Source: Alphaproteobacteria bacterium
Lineage (GTDB): Bacteria > Pseudomonadota > Alphaproteobacteria > Micavibrionales > Micavibrionaceae
DNA length: 64,000 nucleotides
NCBI GenBank assembly: GCA_024279035.1
Contig: JAJRSA010000015.1
Location: forward strand, 21,881 to 85,880
Reading direction: 5' to 3'
The first letter of the stretch is position 1; the number at the start of each line of letters is the position of its first letter. Below are positions 28,625 to 37,527 of the stretch, piece by piece. The translations under genes and the position numbers were made by a program. The notes below the pieces were generated by a model. The model did not search any database, was not told the origin of the DNA, and saw only the letters and a program-made list of their open reading frames with translations.

Positions 28625-29527
28625 ATGCCGACCATTAAAATTATCGCAGGCCCTACCGCAAGTGGAAAATCTTCTTATGCACTGGAAGTTGCCCGTCAGT
28701 GTGACGGGGTAATTATTAATGCAGATTCTATGCAAATCTATAAGGATCTGCCGATCTTAACGGCACAGCCTCCTCTTGAAGAACAAGAAGATATTCCCCA
28801 TAGGCTCTATAGCGTTCTTGATGGCGCGCACCGTTTTGATGCGGTGCAATGGAGCAATATGGCCAAAGCAGAGATTGAAACCTGCTTTAAAAACGATCAA
28901 ACGCCCATTCTTGTCGGGGGAACAGGCTTTTATTTGAAAGCTTTGATGGAGGGGCTCTCTCCTATTCCAGATATTCCTCTTGAGATTAGACATTTCACAG
29001 AAAAACTCCAAGAAATGACAGGTAATCCCGGATTTCATGCGCTCCTCAAAGCTAAAGACCCTACACTTTCTGAAAAGCTTGATCCGATGAACACCCAGCG
29101 CCTTATCCATGCATGGGAGGTTTTAGAAGCGACAGGAAAGCCTCTTTCCTACTGGCAGTCTCTGCCCAAAGACGCACCTCCACAAGAATGGGCGTTTGAG
29201 GTAACACTCCTCCTCCCCGCACGTGAAAAGCTCTATCAAAATATAGAAAATCGGTTTGATGAAATGCTGGATAAAAATGTGATGGAGGAGGTCATCACTC
29301 TCCACACGCGGATTGAAAATGGAGAGGTCGCCGAAGATGCCACCATTATCGTCGCCCATGGATATCGTGCCCTGCGCGATTACCATCTCGGTCTAAAATC
29401 TCTAGAAGAGGTGCGGAGTATAGGAATTATAGACACACGTCGCTATGCTAAACGCCAATACACATGGTTCAAAAACCAGATCAAAGAAGAGGGGAATGTG
29501 AAAAAGCTCACATTTGTGGATATATGA
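28625..29527 (+). CDS. miaA: tRNA dimethylallyltransferase MiaA
   Basis: Adds the isopentenyl group to A37 of tRNAs that read UNN codons; 300 residues. The P-loop AGPTASGKS is at residues 8-16; ADSMQIYKDLPILTAQP, VGGTGFYLKALMEGL and DTRRYAKRQYTWF (tRNA contact) are all present. Its stop codon overlaps the start of a 35-residue microprotein (ATGA). Confidence 0.96.
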   Translation: MPTIKIIAGPTASGKSSYALEVARQCDGVIINADSMQIYKDLPILTAQPPLEEQEDIPHRLYSVLDGAHRFDAVQWSNMAKAEIETCFKNDQTPILVGGTGFYLKALMEGLSPIPDIPLEIRHFTEKLQEMTGNPGFHALLKAKDPTLSEKLDPMNTQRLIHAWEVLEATGKPLSYWQSLPKDAPPQEWAFEVTLLLPAREKLYQNIENRFDEMLDKNVMEEVITLHTRIENGEVAEDATIIVAHGYRALRDYHLGLKSLEEVRSIGIIDTRRYAKRQYTWFKNQIKEEGNVKKLTFVDI

Positions 29528-29631
29528 CCCAAAACAGCATAAAAGGCATCCTTTTATATATTTCCTCCACCTTTTTTCTCGTGTTTATGATGGTTTTTGG
29601 CTATCTCATTTGGCAGGATATTCCACAATGA
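29524..29631 (+). CDS. 35-residue single-span membrane microprotein
   Basis: The frame starts inside the miaA stop codon (ATGA) and encodes a 35-residue peptide: a short polar head (MTQNSIKG), one hydrophobic helix (about residues 9-30) and a WQDIPQ tail. The start and stop overlaps on both sides (miaA before, a 34-residue ORF after) suggest translational coupling. No family is recognised. It could be a small membrane regulator or accessory subunit; coding potential is supported only by the overlap pattern and composition. Confidence 0.5.
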   Translation: MTQNSIKGILLYISSTFFLVFMMVFGYLIWQDIPQ

Positions 29632-29732
29632 ATATCTGGATCGGAGGGTTAATTGTTACTGCCAGTAACTTAGTGATTGTCTGGCGCGAAATGAATCCTA
29701 ACAGAAAGGCTCTCTCTCATGAAAAAACTTGA
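29628..29732 (+). CDS. 34-residue membrane-associated microprotein
   Basis: Starts within the stop codon of the preceding microprotein (ATGA) and overlaps the start of the downstream hydrolase by 14 bases. The sequence has a hydrophobic N-terminal helix ([19 protein letters not shown]) and a charged tail ([15 protein letters not shown]). Together with the previous gene it forms an unbroken chain of overlapping frames from miaA to the hydrolase. No known family recognised; function unknown. Confidence 0.5.
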   Translation: MNIWIGGLIVTASNLVIVWREMNPNRKALSHEKT

Positions 29733-30477
29733 ATTTAACGGCGCACAAGGCCATATGTTGGCGGCACGCCTTGATGAACCTAAGGAGGGCAAGATCAAAG
29801 CTTATGCGCTCTTTGCCCATTGTTTTACCTGCACAAAAGATATTTTTGGGGCATCCAATATTGCAAAAACGCTTGTCCAAGAAGGATATGCCGTTCTTAG
29901 ATTTGATTTCACAGGGCTAGGCGCCAGTGAAGGAGATTTCTCCAATACAAATTTCTCTTCTAATATTGAGGATTTAATCTGTGCTGCTGATTTCATGAGA
30001 GAGACTTTAAAAGCACCCCAATTAATCATTGGACACTCTTTAGGAGGGGCAGCCGTTTTAGTCGCCGCACGGGATATTCCAGAGGTAAATGCTGTGGCAA
30101 CAATTGGTGCCCCTGCAGACTCTGGACATGTCGCCCATAATTTCTCACAAGACCGTGCCAAAATCATGAATGAGGGAGAAGCAGAGGTTTGCTTGGTTGG
30201 GAGACCGTTTACAATCAAAAAGCAATTCATAGAAGATATTGAATCTCAGAACATGGAGCATGCCATTGCAACACTCAACAAACCGCTCCTCGTGCTCCAT
30301 GCCCCAGCAGATGCAACGGTCGGGATACAAAATGCCGCAAAAATCTTTGAGACCGCCCGCCATCCTAAAAGCTTTATTTCTCTAGACACAGCAGATCATC
30401 TTCTCAGCAAAAGAGAGGATGCCACCTACACAGCCCACGCCATTTCTGGATGGGCTGAGCGTTATATTACTGCATGA
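29719..30477 (+). CDS. Alpha/beta hydrolase
   Basis: A 252-residue hydrolase with the nucleophile elbow GHSLGG, the oxyanion-region [10 protein letters not shown], an acid in [10 protein letters not shown] and the catalytic His in DTADHLLS. The sequence resembles the hydrolase half of two-domain hydrolase-OsmC proteins ([20 protein letters not shown] is typical), but here the OsmC domain is absent. Substrate unknown, probably a small ester. Translation seems coupled to the two microproteins and miaA; the 3' end overlaps the convergent secreted-protein gene by 11 bases. Confidence 0.87.
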   Translation: MKKLEFNGAQGHMLAARLDEPKEGKIKAYALFAHCFTCTKDIFGASNIAKTLVQEGYAVLRFDFTGLGASEGDFSNTNFSSNIEDLICAADFMRETLKAPQLIIGHSLGGAAVLVAARDIPEVNAVATIGAPADSGHVAHNFSQDRAKIMNEGEAEVCLVGRPFTIKKQFIEDIESQNMEHAIATLNKPLLVLHAPADATVGIQNAAKIFETARHPKSFISLDTADHLLSKREDATYTAHAISGWAERYITA

Positions 30478-31057
30478 AGAAGCCTTCTGGACCATACTCC
30501 CCTATAACTTCATGTGTTTTACTATCCACAACACGGACAAGTTCAACCCCTTTGGTCTTACGGTGGTACTCTATATTAAAGCTTTTGAGTTTATTAAACT
30601 TGTCGTTATCTGTCATATAATAGAAATCTGATTCTATCCCTACAGTGCGCTTCATATGTTGGTCAACATACTGTTTTTCCAAGCGATCAACGTAGAGCTC
30701 ATCCAGCGTTGCAAGGGTGCTTTTGATCGCACGGCGCTTATCTGCGCCTGAAAGATGATAAAAATTAGCTCCGACCTCTACAATGGAGACATGATGTCGA
30801 TCAATGTAATACTCCCCCAAAATTCCAGCATTATGGAGCTTTTTTGCATCCAAAAATGGCTCTTTATCCAAACTTGTCCATTGAAGAGGCTGTTCATAGC
30901 GTGAAGATTCAAATTTATGTTGCATATCAACACGCTCAAATCCATGTCGTGTTTGTGCTTGAGGATGCCCCCACTGCCACCATTTAGATCCTGCCATTGC
31001 TGTACTAGATCCAGCAACCACAGAGAGAATAACGCCACAGACTATAAGTGTTTTCAT
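30467..31057 (-). CDS. Secreted protein of unknown function
   Basis: A 196-residue protein with a signal peptide ([20 protein letters not shown], cleavage near AMA-GS), so it is exported. The mature region has tryptophans and histidines near the N-terminus ([16 protein letters not shown]) and a C-terminal part ending [21 protein letters not shown], which looks like a small beta domain. I do not recognise a family. It is monocistronic, facing a non-coding stretch that would hold its promoter. Confidence 0.7.
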   Translation of the reverse strand: MKTLIVCGVILSVVAGSSTAMAGSKWWQWGHPQAQTRHGFERVDMQHKFESSRYEQPLQWTSLDKEPFLDAKKLHNAGILGEYYIDRHHVSIVEVGANFYHLSGADKRRAIKSTLATLDELYVDRLEKQYVDQHMKRTVGIESDFYYMTDNDKFNKLKSFNIEYHRKTKGVELVRVVDSKTHEVIGEYGPEGFFMQ

Positions 31058-31128
31058 GATTGACTCCTTTTTGACCCGTCATTAAAAAAATTAACTCTTC
31101 ATTATGATTACACTGATATAATGAAGAA

Positions 31129-31299
31129 ATGATTAACGCTTTAAATAGTTCTGTCAGTGGATTAATTACTCAATCGACAAAAATTCAGGTTAGTGCTTTA
31201 AATATCGCGAGGGCCAATATCCAGCGGATCTTTAGATCCAGACAATCTCCGACAACCTTATCAAGCGTTAGTGATTATAGTATTTTAGATTTTAAATAA
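31129..31299 (+). CDS. 56-residue protein resembling the flagellar rod/hook N-terminal helix
   Basis: The frame encodes MINALNSSVSGLITQSTKI then QVSALNIARANIQ, which matches the pattern of the flagellar basal-body rod motif (LxxalSGLxaxxxxlxvxaxNIANxxT) at the N-terminus of FlgB, FlgC, FlgF and FlgG proteins, and then stops after a Ser-rich tail. TATAAT (31117-31122) lies so close to the ATG that the message could be leaderless; no good ribosome-binding site is visible. It may be a real mini-protein or a relic of a larger gene. No flagellar genes are nearby. Confidence 0.4.
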   Translation: MINALNSSVSGLITQSTKIQVSALNIARANIQRIFRSRQSPTTLSSVSDYSILDFK

Positions 31300-31517
31300 T
31301 ACATGTTATAGTCATTCTATGACCTATCAATTACCCCATAGGAAAGTAGCCATAAAAGCTTACGTGACCTCATAAAAAAAACGACAGGAGAGCATGCCAG
31401 TAGACACAAACTATTGAGGAACTTATAATGTCTTATTCTTAATTCAATTTACTGTAAATTATATTACAGAAGCATAAACATAAGTAAGAAAACTAAAAAC
31501 TCTTTAAAATTTATATT
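31300..31517. other. Non-coding AT-rich stretch
   Basis: About 220 bases between two small genes, very AT-rich, with no frame, hairpin or RNA gene that I can support. It leads into a good promoter for the next small gene. Confidence 0.3.
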
Positions 31518-31546
31518 TTGACATATCTTGGATATAGCTCTATGTT
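31518..31546 (+). promoter_or_regulatory. Strong sigma70-type promoter
   Basis: TTGACA (31518-31523) and TATGTT (31541-31546) with a 17-base spacer. It is placed to transcribe the 55-residue membrane protein that starts at 31580. Confidence 0.65.
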
Positions 31547-31579
31547 TTCATTTTTAATTATATAAAAAGAGAAACGAAA

Positions 31580-31747
31580 ATGAACAACTCCATTATAACC
31601 AAAGTTTGCAAGACAATCGACGAACCTCTTGCCATAGCGCTGATCCCTGTGGCCATGGCATTTGGCATCGCAGCAATTGGAGCCCTAACAGTTACAGCAA
31701 TCGGTGTTGATCTCTATAATAATTTTCCAAAAAAGACTCACGGCTGA
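31580..31747 (+). CDS. 55-residue membrane microprotein
   Basis: A small frame encoding a polar N-terminus (NNSIITKVCKTIDEP), one or two hydrophobic stretches (LAIALIPVAMAFGIAAIGAL and TVTAIGV, about residues 17-43) and a basic tail (NNFPKKTHG). A near-consensus promoter with correct spacing lies 34 bases upstream, which supports expression; the ribosome-binding site is weak. The 3' end overlaps the convergent L,D-transpeptidase gene by 10 bases. No family recognised. Confidence 0.5.
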   Translation: MNNSIITKVCKTIDEPLAIALIPVAMAFGIAAIGALTVTAIGVDLYNNFPKKTHG

Positions 31748-32478
31748 GCCTTAAATACATATTGTCCATTCTGATGTAAGACTCTTGGGGGACGTTTAGT
31801 CGTTTCAAAATACTCATAGCCTGTGCGAATATTTTTCCAAAATGGGCTCCATGAGGAGAGAATATGGGTGCGCATGGCCTCATCTGTCAGAGGGAAGGGG
31901 AAGATGTGGACAGGGACGGCATATTGTCCTCTTTTGTGCGCCATTTCGACAATGGCATAAATCTCTTCAATGGCAGGATCTGTCATTGCATAACACCCAA
32001 CAGATTTACATCCTCCATGCACCATCAAAAGAGAGCCTGTCCGTCCTAAGGATTGATCGAGCTTATTGGGAAATCCCAAGTTAAAAGAAAGATGGTGTTG
32101 GCTGTTGGGATTCATAGATTGAGGAGTCACATAGTAAAATCCTTCTGGGGATTGTTTATCGCCTTCTTTTAATTTAGGGCCAAGATGGCCTGAGAAATTA
32201 CAAATGGGATATTCTTTATAGAGCGCATAGCGAGAGGTTCCATCTTCTTGAATCCACAGCTCTAAAATGGAAGGCTCTTTAAAAATCCGAATAAAAACAG
32301 GAGAGCCGAGGGACACTGTTCGAAATTGAAAATCATACTGGACACGCTCAACAACACGCGAACGATGAAGAGGGCTCCAATTTTCCCATCCTGACTTTAA
32401 ATCATCGAGTGTCTTTTGACATCCCAAAAGGGTAAACGTCACAAAAACAAGACAGATAGAGGCAAGCATTCTCTGCAT
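31738..32478 (-). CDS. L,D-transpeptidase (YkuD/YafK-type) lipoprotein
   Basis: A 246-residue protein with a lipoprotein signal (LLGCQ, Cys about residue 20). The catalytic motif HGGCKSVGCYAMTD fits the YkuD HxxxSxGC pattern, and SPEGFYYVTP upstream is typical of the YafK branch. These enzymes make or cut 3-3 or lipoprotein crosslinks in peptidoglycan in the periplasm. It follows rho by 14 bases on the same strand, so read-through from rho is plausible. Confidence 0.88.
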   Translation of the reverse strand: MQRMLASICLVFVTFTLLGCQKTLDDLKSGWENWSPLHRSRVVERVQYDFQFRTVSLGSPVFIRIFKEPSILELWIQEDGTSRYALYKEYPICNFSGHLGPKLKEGDKQSPEGFYYVTPQSMNPNSQHHLSFNLGFPNKLDQSLGRTGSLLMVHGGCKSVGCYAMTDPAIEEIYAIVEMAHKRGQYAVPVHIFPFPLTDEAMRTHILSSWSPFWKNIRTGYEYFETTKRPPRVLHQNGQYVFKAQP

Positions 32479-32492
32479 GAAGAGAGTCCGCC

Positions 32493-33752
32493 CTATTGAT
32501 TCATTGAAGTAAAGAACTCGTTATTATCTTTGGTGCTTTTCATTTTCCCCATCAGGAATTCAATGGCATCCACCGTCCCCATAGGATTCAAGATACGGCG
32601 TAATACCCACATTTTTTGGAGGGTGGAAGGGTCAACAAGAAGTTCTTCCTTCCGTGTGCCTGATTTTTGGATATCAATCGCAGGGAAGATCCGTTTATCT
32701 GAAATTTTTCTATCCAAGACAATCTCTGAGTTTCCTGTCCCTTTAAATTCTTCAAAGATCACTTCGTCCATCCGTGATCCTGTTTCTATCAAGGCTGTGG
32801 CAATAATGGTTAAAGATCCGCCTTGTTCAATGTTTCTCGCTGCTCCAAAGAAACGCTTTGGGCGCTGGAGGGCATTGGCATCTACTCCTCCTGTTAAAAC
32901 CTTCCCAGAGCTTGGGACAACGGTATTATAAGCACGTGCTAAACGTGTAATTGAGTCCAACAAAACCACAACATCTCGCTTTTGCTCGACGAGGCGCTTT
33001 GCCTTTTCCATGACCATCTCTGCGACTTGAACGTGACGAGAGGCAGGCTCATCAAATGTCGAGGACACAACTTCTCCACAGACAGAACGTGCCATATCGG
33101 TGACCTCTTCAGGGCGTTCATCAATTAAAAGAACAATTAAATACGCATCAGGATGGTTTTCAGCAATGGAGCTCGCTATGTTTTGGAGCATGACTGTTTT
33201 CCCTGTCCGAGGAGGCGCAACAATCAAAGCCCGTTGTCCAAAGCCTATCGGCGCAACCATTTCAATAATGCGCTGCGTATTTCCTTTTTTGGTAGGATCT
33301 TTTGTTTCAAGCTTAATTTTACGATCAGGGTAAAGGGGCGTCAGATTATCAAAATTAATACGATGACGCACACGATCGGGAGTTTCGTTATTAATCGTCT
33401 CGACTTTTAAAAGCGCAAAATAGCGCTCATTGTCTTTTGGGGCACGAATACCGCCTTCAATAGTGTCTCCAGTGCGTAGACCAAAACGGCGTACTTGCGC
33501 AGGAGAAACATAGATATCATCAGGGCCTGGGAGGTAATTTTCCTCGGGAGAGCGCAAAAATCCAAACCCATCTTGAAGAACTTCTAAAACGCCTACGCCA
33601 GAAATAGGCACGCCCTGTTCGGCCAACTTTTTGAGCACAGCAAACATAATATCTTGCTTGCGCATATTGCCACAATTTTCGATATCGAGCTCTTCTGCAA
33701 ATGCTAAAAGCTCGGCAGGGGTGCGGGTTTTAAGATCCTGTAAATTCATCAT
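32493..33752 (-). CDS. rho: Transcription termination factor Rho
   Basis: Hexameric RNA helicase that ends transcription; 419 residues. The N-terminal RNA-binding domain contains [20 protein letters not shown]; the motor domain has Walker [13 protein letters not shown], Walker [17 protein letters not shown] and the Q/R loops [20 protein letters not shown]. Two adjacent ATG codons can serve as start. It is followed by a 200-base leader-like gap to hemJ. The rho-hemJ-hemH-hemE order is typical for the origin region of Alphaproteobacteria. Confidence 0.97.
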   Translation of the reverse strand: MMNLQDLKTRTPAELLAFAEELDIENCGNMRKQDIMFAVLKKLAEQGVPISGVGVLEVLQDGFGFLRSPEENYLPGPDDIYVSPAQVRRFGLRTGDTIEGGIRAPKDNERYFALLKVETINNETPDRVRHRINFDNLTPLYPDRKIKLETKDPTKKGNTQRIIEMVAPIGFGQRALIVAPPRTGKTVMLQNIASSIAENHPDAYLIVLLIDERPEEVTDMARSVCGEVVSSTFDEPASRHVQVAEMVMEKAKRLVEQKRDVVVLLDSITRLARAYNTVVPSSGKVLTGGVDANALQRPKRFFGAARNIEQGGSLTIIATALIETGSRMDEVIFEEFKGTGNSEIVLDRKISDKRIFPAIDIQKSGTRKEELLVDPSTLQKMWVLRRILNPMGTVDAIEFLMGKMKSTKDNNEFFTSMNQ

Positions 33753-33955
33753 GTCTGGTATGGGGGGTTATATTCTATATATTTCGATTAGATTATTTCT
33801 AAAAACAACACAGTTTTTTGATAGGTATTTCTCTCAAGGACAAAATCCTGAACTCTTCATAAAAGCTCTAAAACTAAATAACTCTTCTTGTAGGGATTTC
33901 CGTCAAAGACACCTCACCTATAACGATAGGAAATAAACTTGTCAAGAGGTAAACA

Positions 33956-34402
33956 TCAAAATGGTTTGACAACCGCCAGAATAATAATAATTACCATCAG
34001 AAGCGCTGGAATCTCATTCCAAATTTTATAAAATTTAGCGGAATGCGTGTTTTGATCAGATTCAAATTTTTTGCGCCATGTGGCAAAAACCATATGGAGC
34101 GCACTCAGCCCCACCACACATAAAAGTTTGACATGGATCCAGCTTTGGTCAAACAGAGTCGGGTTTCCAACACTCATCAAAAATCCAAAAATCCACGTAG
34201 AAAGCATCGCAGGGGTCATAATCATCTTTAAGAGCCTGCGCTCCATAATTTTGAATGTCTGACTTGTTAGAGAATCATGCCCTACATCCACATGGTACGC
34301 AAACAACCGTGGGAGATAGAGTAACCCTGCCATCCATGCGATAACTGAGATGATATGAAAAGCTTTGAACCAGAGAGAGTATGAGCTAATAAAATCTTGC
34401 AT
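33956..34402 (-). CDS. hemJ: Protoporphyrinogen IX oxidase HemJ
   Basis: About 148 residues with four hydrophobic segments. WFKAFHIISVIAWMAGLLYLPRLF with the conserved His, and RRLLKMIMTPAM and WIHVKLLCV, fit the HemJ (UPF0093) family that oxidises protoporphyrinogen IX in haem synthesis. I start at the ATG at 34400-34402 (MQDFISSYSLWFK), which matches the family N-terminus; an upstream in-frame start would add about 30 unlikely residues. It lies between rho and hemH. Confidence 0.9.
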   Translation of the reverse strand: MQDFISSYSLWFKAFHIISVIAWMAGLLYLPRLFAYHVDVGHDSLTSQTFKIMERRLLKMIMTPAMLSTWIFGFLMSVGNPTLFDQSWIHVKLLCVVGLSALHMVFATWRKKFESDQNTHSAKFYKIWNEIPALLMVIIIILAVVKPF

Positions 34403-34471
34403 ATTTTCATTGACATATATTTTTAAATGGTTTATATATTGGAGTGTAACCACATATTCAAGGAGAATGAT

Positions 34472-34666
34472 ATGAAAGAATCTACAAAACAAGCATGGGG
34501 CGACGCAGGGAGCTTTTTTAAAAGCATGGCTCTGTCTTCAGAGTTTCTTATCATGGCAACTCTCGCTATTCCATCTTGCGCTGGTGTTATAATGCTTAAC
34601 GAACAACCTTCTCAAGAGATTACAAGCTCAGTCTCTACCCAACAAGTTCAGCCAGTCCAGAAATAA
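34472..34666 (+). CDS. 64-residue single-span membrane protein
   Basis: A small frame with AGGAG six bases before its ATG, encoding a polar head, a hydrophobic helix (about residues 21-38, EFLIMATLAIPSCAGVIML) and a Ser/Gln-rich tail. The good ribosome-binding site supports translation. It is divergent from hemJ and its 3' end overlaps the hemH end by 32 bases. No family recognised. It could be a lipoprotein-like or small membrane protein, but the Cys is not in a normal lipobox. Confidence 0.5.
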   Translation: MKESTKQAWGDAGSFFKSMALSSEFLIMATLAIPSCAGVIMLNEQPSQEITSSVSTQQVQPVQK

Positions 34667-35582
34667 AAAATTTGTGAGAGCCTACGGTGTTAATTTTTTC
34701 GAACCCAACAATACCTAGATCTTGAGCCATTTTACGATATTGAATATCGATTTCTACCAGTGTTTCTATGTGCTCTTGTGTAAAAGAATGTGGATAGATC
34801 ATAACAGAAACATTATCCTTAGCCGCTCTTTGGAGTTCTTCTTCAACAGTTGGGCCAATCCATTTTAGGCGTCCAATACGAGATTGGTAGCACATTGCCC
34901 ACTCTAAATCTGGACTATCCAGTTTGTCTACTATTTTTTGAACGGTGCGCTCACATTGCTCTTGATAAGGATCTCCCGCTTTAATAATTTTTTCTGGGAG
35001 GCCATGCGCCGAAAACAAGAGACGAGGGAGATCCCCTTCCTGTTGTTTATAAACATCCAAAATATTATCAACAGAGGCCTGAATAAACCCTTCCATCTCT
35101 GGATAGGATTCAATTTTTGAGGTTGGCACATCGAGTTTTTGTTTCCTACACTCTGTTTCCCACGCTTCAAAAGAAGATTTTGTTGTTGTCGTTGAATATT
35201 GCGGATAGAGAGGGAGAAGAACGATTTTATCGGGCGCATAGTCTTTGACCTCTCGCACAACAGGCTCTGCCATCGGAGACCAATAGCGCATACACACAAA
35301 CACCTTATGTTCATCATCTTTCCCCTTGTTCAACTCTTTTTCAAGAGCTTCAGCTTGCTTCAAAGAATTTTCAAGCAAAGGAGAAGAATATCCAAGTTCC
35401 GCGTAACTCTCCCCAGCCTCTCTTCGAGATCGTCTTTTTGAGATCATCTTAGCAAGCCCCCACCGCAAAGGGAGAGGAAGTTGAATAATATTCTTATCCA
35501 TAAAAAAATTCATCAAGAAAGGTTCAATGGCCTCACGAGAATCTGGACTTCCGAGATTAAAAAGAACAACAGCTACTTTCAT
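34635..35582 (-). CDS. hemH: Ferrochelatase
   Basis: Inserts Fe2+ into protoporphyrin IX to form haem; 315 residues. Visible signatures are VVLFNLGSPDS at the N-terminus, VCMRYWSPM, LPLYPQYSTTTT, LLFSAHGLPEKII (catalytic His) and CYQSRIGRLKWIGPTVEEEL. Its start overlaps the hemE stop by four bases (ATGA), showing a coupled hemE-hemH operon, with hemJ downstream. Confidence 0.97.
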   Translation of the reverse strand: MKVAVVLFNLGSPDSREAIEPFLMNFFMDKNIIQLPLPLRWGLAKMISKRRSRREAGESYAELGYSSPLLENSLKQAEALEKELNKGKDDEHKVFVCMRYWSPMAEPVVREVKDYAPDKIVLLPLYPQYSTTTTKSSFEAWETECRKQKLDVPTSKIESYPEMEGFIQASVDNILDVYKQQEGDLPRLLFSAHGLPEKIIKAGDPYQEQCERTVQKIVDKLDSPDLEWAMCYQSRIGRLKWIGPTVEEELQRAAKDNVSVMIYPHSFTQEHIETLVEIDIQYRKMAQDLGIVGFEKINTVGSHKFFISGLAELVG

Positions 35583-36598
35583 GAGGCCTGTCGTATCACA
35601 TCCAAAACCTCTTGCACATGGGTGGGGGGCGTTTCTTTGATAATTCCATGCCCCAAATTAAAAATAAAAGGACGCCCTCTCATCTCAGAGCAGATTTCTT
35701 TTACGCTCTCCCTCAAGGCGTCTCCCCCTGAAAGCAAAAGCCTGTTATCTAAATTTCCTTGTAAAACAATATCCGTGTTTATCTCAGACATTTTGATATC
35801 TTCCCCCACACTTAGCCCATCAACCCCTGTTTTTTGGGTATATCCTTCCAACCAGTCTACGCTCACATGTCTTGGAAATCCAATGATAGGGACATGAGGA
35901 TATGTTGCTTTCACCGCCTCAATAATACGGTGTGTAGGCTCAACGCACCAGCGTTCAAAATGATCTTTATTTTTTAACAAACCTGCCCAACTATCAAAAA
36001 TTTGGAGAATTTCACATCCTGCTTTTATTTGTCCTTTCAGATAGATAGATGTTGACTCAACGAGAATATCTATCAGTCTTTCAAACGCTTTTGGCTTATT
36101 TTCAGCCATTTCAAAAACTTTAGGGAAATTGGTCTTCCCGTGCCCTTGTGCCATATAGCATGCCACTGTCCACGGTGCGCCTGCAAAGCCAATAAAGCTT
36201 GTTTTGGGGTGATTTTGATCAAGGTCTTTTCTAACATTTAAAACCGTTTCATAAATCTTTTCAAATTTAGAATCGAGACCATCCAGTGATAATCTCTCTA
36301 AATCTTTGACCTCAAGAAGAGGGCCTTCTCCCTCTTGAAATCTTAATCCTTGCCCTAACGCATGAGGTACAATCAAAATATCTGAAAACAAAATAGCGCC
36401 ATCCATCCCATAGCGCCGAATAGGTTGAAGAGTAACCTCTGCTGCCAAGTGTGCGTTATAGGCAAGATCTAAGAAAGAGCCTGCCTGCTGTCTACTCTCT
36501 CGGTATTCAGGGAGATAACGTCCTGCTTGCCTCATCATCCATACGGGAGGAAGAGGATAAGCTTGTTTTGTTTTTAAGAGCTCTAAAAGATGTTTCAT
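35579..36598 (-). CDS. hemE: Uroporphyrinogen decarboxylase
   Basis: Decarboxylates uroporphyrinogen III to coproporphyrinogen III; 339 residues. The N-terminal PPVWMMRQAGRYLPEYRE, the FSDILIVPHALG strand with catalytic Asp, GFAGAPWTVACYM and the C-terminal FNLGHGIIKETPP are all conserved. It starts next to the putative origin and is transcribed away from it with hemH and hemJ, as in Caulobacter and Rickettsia origin regions. Confidence 0.97.
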   Translation of the reverse strand: MKHLLELLKTKQAYPLPPVWMMRQAGRYLPEYRESRQQAGSFLDLAYNAHLAAEVTLQPIRRYGMDGAILFSDILIVPHALGQGLRFQEGEGPLLEVKDLERLSLDGLDSKFEKIYETVLNVRKDLDQNHPKTSFIGFAGAPWTVACYMAQGHGKTNFPKVFEMAENKPKAFERLIDILVESTSIYLKGQIKAGCEILQIFDSWAGLLKNKDHFERWCVEPTHRIIEAVKATYPHVPIIGFPRHVSVDWLEGYTQKTGVDGLSVGEDIKMSEINTDIVLQGNLDNRLLLSGGDALRESVKEICSEMRGRPFIFNLGHGIIKETPPTHVQEVLDVIRQAS

Positions 36599-36901
36599 GC
36601 CTCATACCTAAATCATTATATATATATAGTATAGGTTGTTTATAGTTGTAGGGCCTGTGTAAAAGTGGATTAAATCTTATCCCATTTCTTACCCCCAGTA
36701 TCGAAAGGGGGGACTCCCCCTTTGTTTTCGGTGAGTCTCTCATTTTCATCCCTGTTCTTGGGATATCATAAATTTAGTTTTCCCGTCTGTATAAAGAATA
36801 AAAGAAGATGGGATGGATAAGGGATAGAACTTATCCTCTGTGTTATCCTCAGCCTTCACTAGGGACTTTCCCACAGAGTTTTCCTGTGTTAAAAAGAGCC
36901 T
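36599..36901. other. oriC: Putative chromosome replication origin (oriC)
   Basis: A 303-base spacer between hemE (minus) and the origin-adjacent orphan gene (plus), a position known for oriC in Caulobacter and Rickettsia. DnaA-box-like nonamers occur at 36677-36685 (TTATCCCAT), 36812-36820 (minus, TTATCCATC), 36831-36839 (TTATCCTCT) and 36843-36851 (TTATCCTCA); 36867-36875 (TTTCCCACA) is weaker. The left side is AT-rich (about 36611-36645), a candidate unwinding element. A hairpin AAAGGGGG/CCCCCTTT (36704-36723) and two GANTC sites (36712, 36733) are present. No perfect TTATCCACA is seen, so the call rests on synteny plus the cluster. Confidence 0.65.
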
Positions 36902-37516
36902 ATGAAACAACTCTCTTATCTCAAGCTTAACACATCAGAAACCCGCGATCTTTTAAAAGAGATCAATCCTTATATGGATGGGGTTGATATTCCAAATCAA
37001 AATGCAGATGTTCTTGTCGCAGCTCTTCCCTTCTATCCTGGATATCGCCTTGTAGAAATAAGTGATCGCTCTCATAGCCCCGTGCGTAAAAGATTTGCCC
37101 TCTATAAGCATGATGATATTGTTATTATTGATTATACAAATGCACCGCTCTATTCGCTCAATGGGCGCTGTCCTATCGCTCTTTCTCAAGATAATATTAT
37201 AGGATATATACAGTTCTTCTTCTCTTTTGTACGCGGACAACATGGGTTTTTTCACACCATCGAGTCTGTCGATGAAATTCATTGGAAAGAAAACCCTCCC
37301 CCGAATGCACGACGCTCTTTGTCTGAAATGATTCAACCTATGAGTATAAAATCAATCGAAAATGATGGATCTTATATCATCACTGCCAATATTATTTTCA
37401 AAAATGCCTTGTTTCAATGCTTGGTGACTGTTCAACAAAATGGGCTTGTGCGTTTATCAAATGAGTCCATTCTCATTCAGGATTTACCTCTATTAGATGA
37501 CGTTGTTGGTGCCTAA
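36902..37516 (+). CDS. Origin-adjacent conserved protein (RP001-like)
   Basis: A 204-residue soluble protein without recognisable catalytic motif. It occupies the place beside hemE/oriC where alphaproteobacteria such as Rickettsia and Caulobacter carry a conserved orphan gene. Segments such as LPFYPGYRLVEI and RKRFALYKHDDIVIIDYTNAP are conserved-looking. The family match is from position and general pattern, not a strong motif. Function unknown; a role in origin function would be speculation. Confidence 0.6.
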   Translation: MKQLSYLKLNTSETRDLLKEINPYMDGVDIPNQNADVLVAALPFYPGYRLVEISDRSHSPVRKRFALYKHDDIVIIDYTNAPLYSLNGRCPIALSQDNIIGYIQFFFSFVRGQHGFFHTIESVDEIHWKENPPPNARRSLSEMIQPMSIKSIENDGSYIITANIIFKNALFQCLVTVQQNGLVRLSNESILIQDLPLLDDVVGA

Positions 37517-37527
37517 ACTCACGAATT

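Noticed and set aside
31129..31299. Full flagellar rod gene
   Set aside because: Only the N-terminal helix pattern is present and the frame ends after 56 residues, so I list it as a small or relic gene rather than a flagellar rod protein.
36704..36723. GC-rich hairpin AAAGGGGG/CCCCCTTT as a transcription terminator
   Set aside because: Both flanking genes are transcribed away from it, so there is no transcript to end; more likely an origin-region structure.
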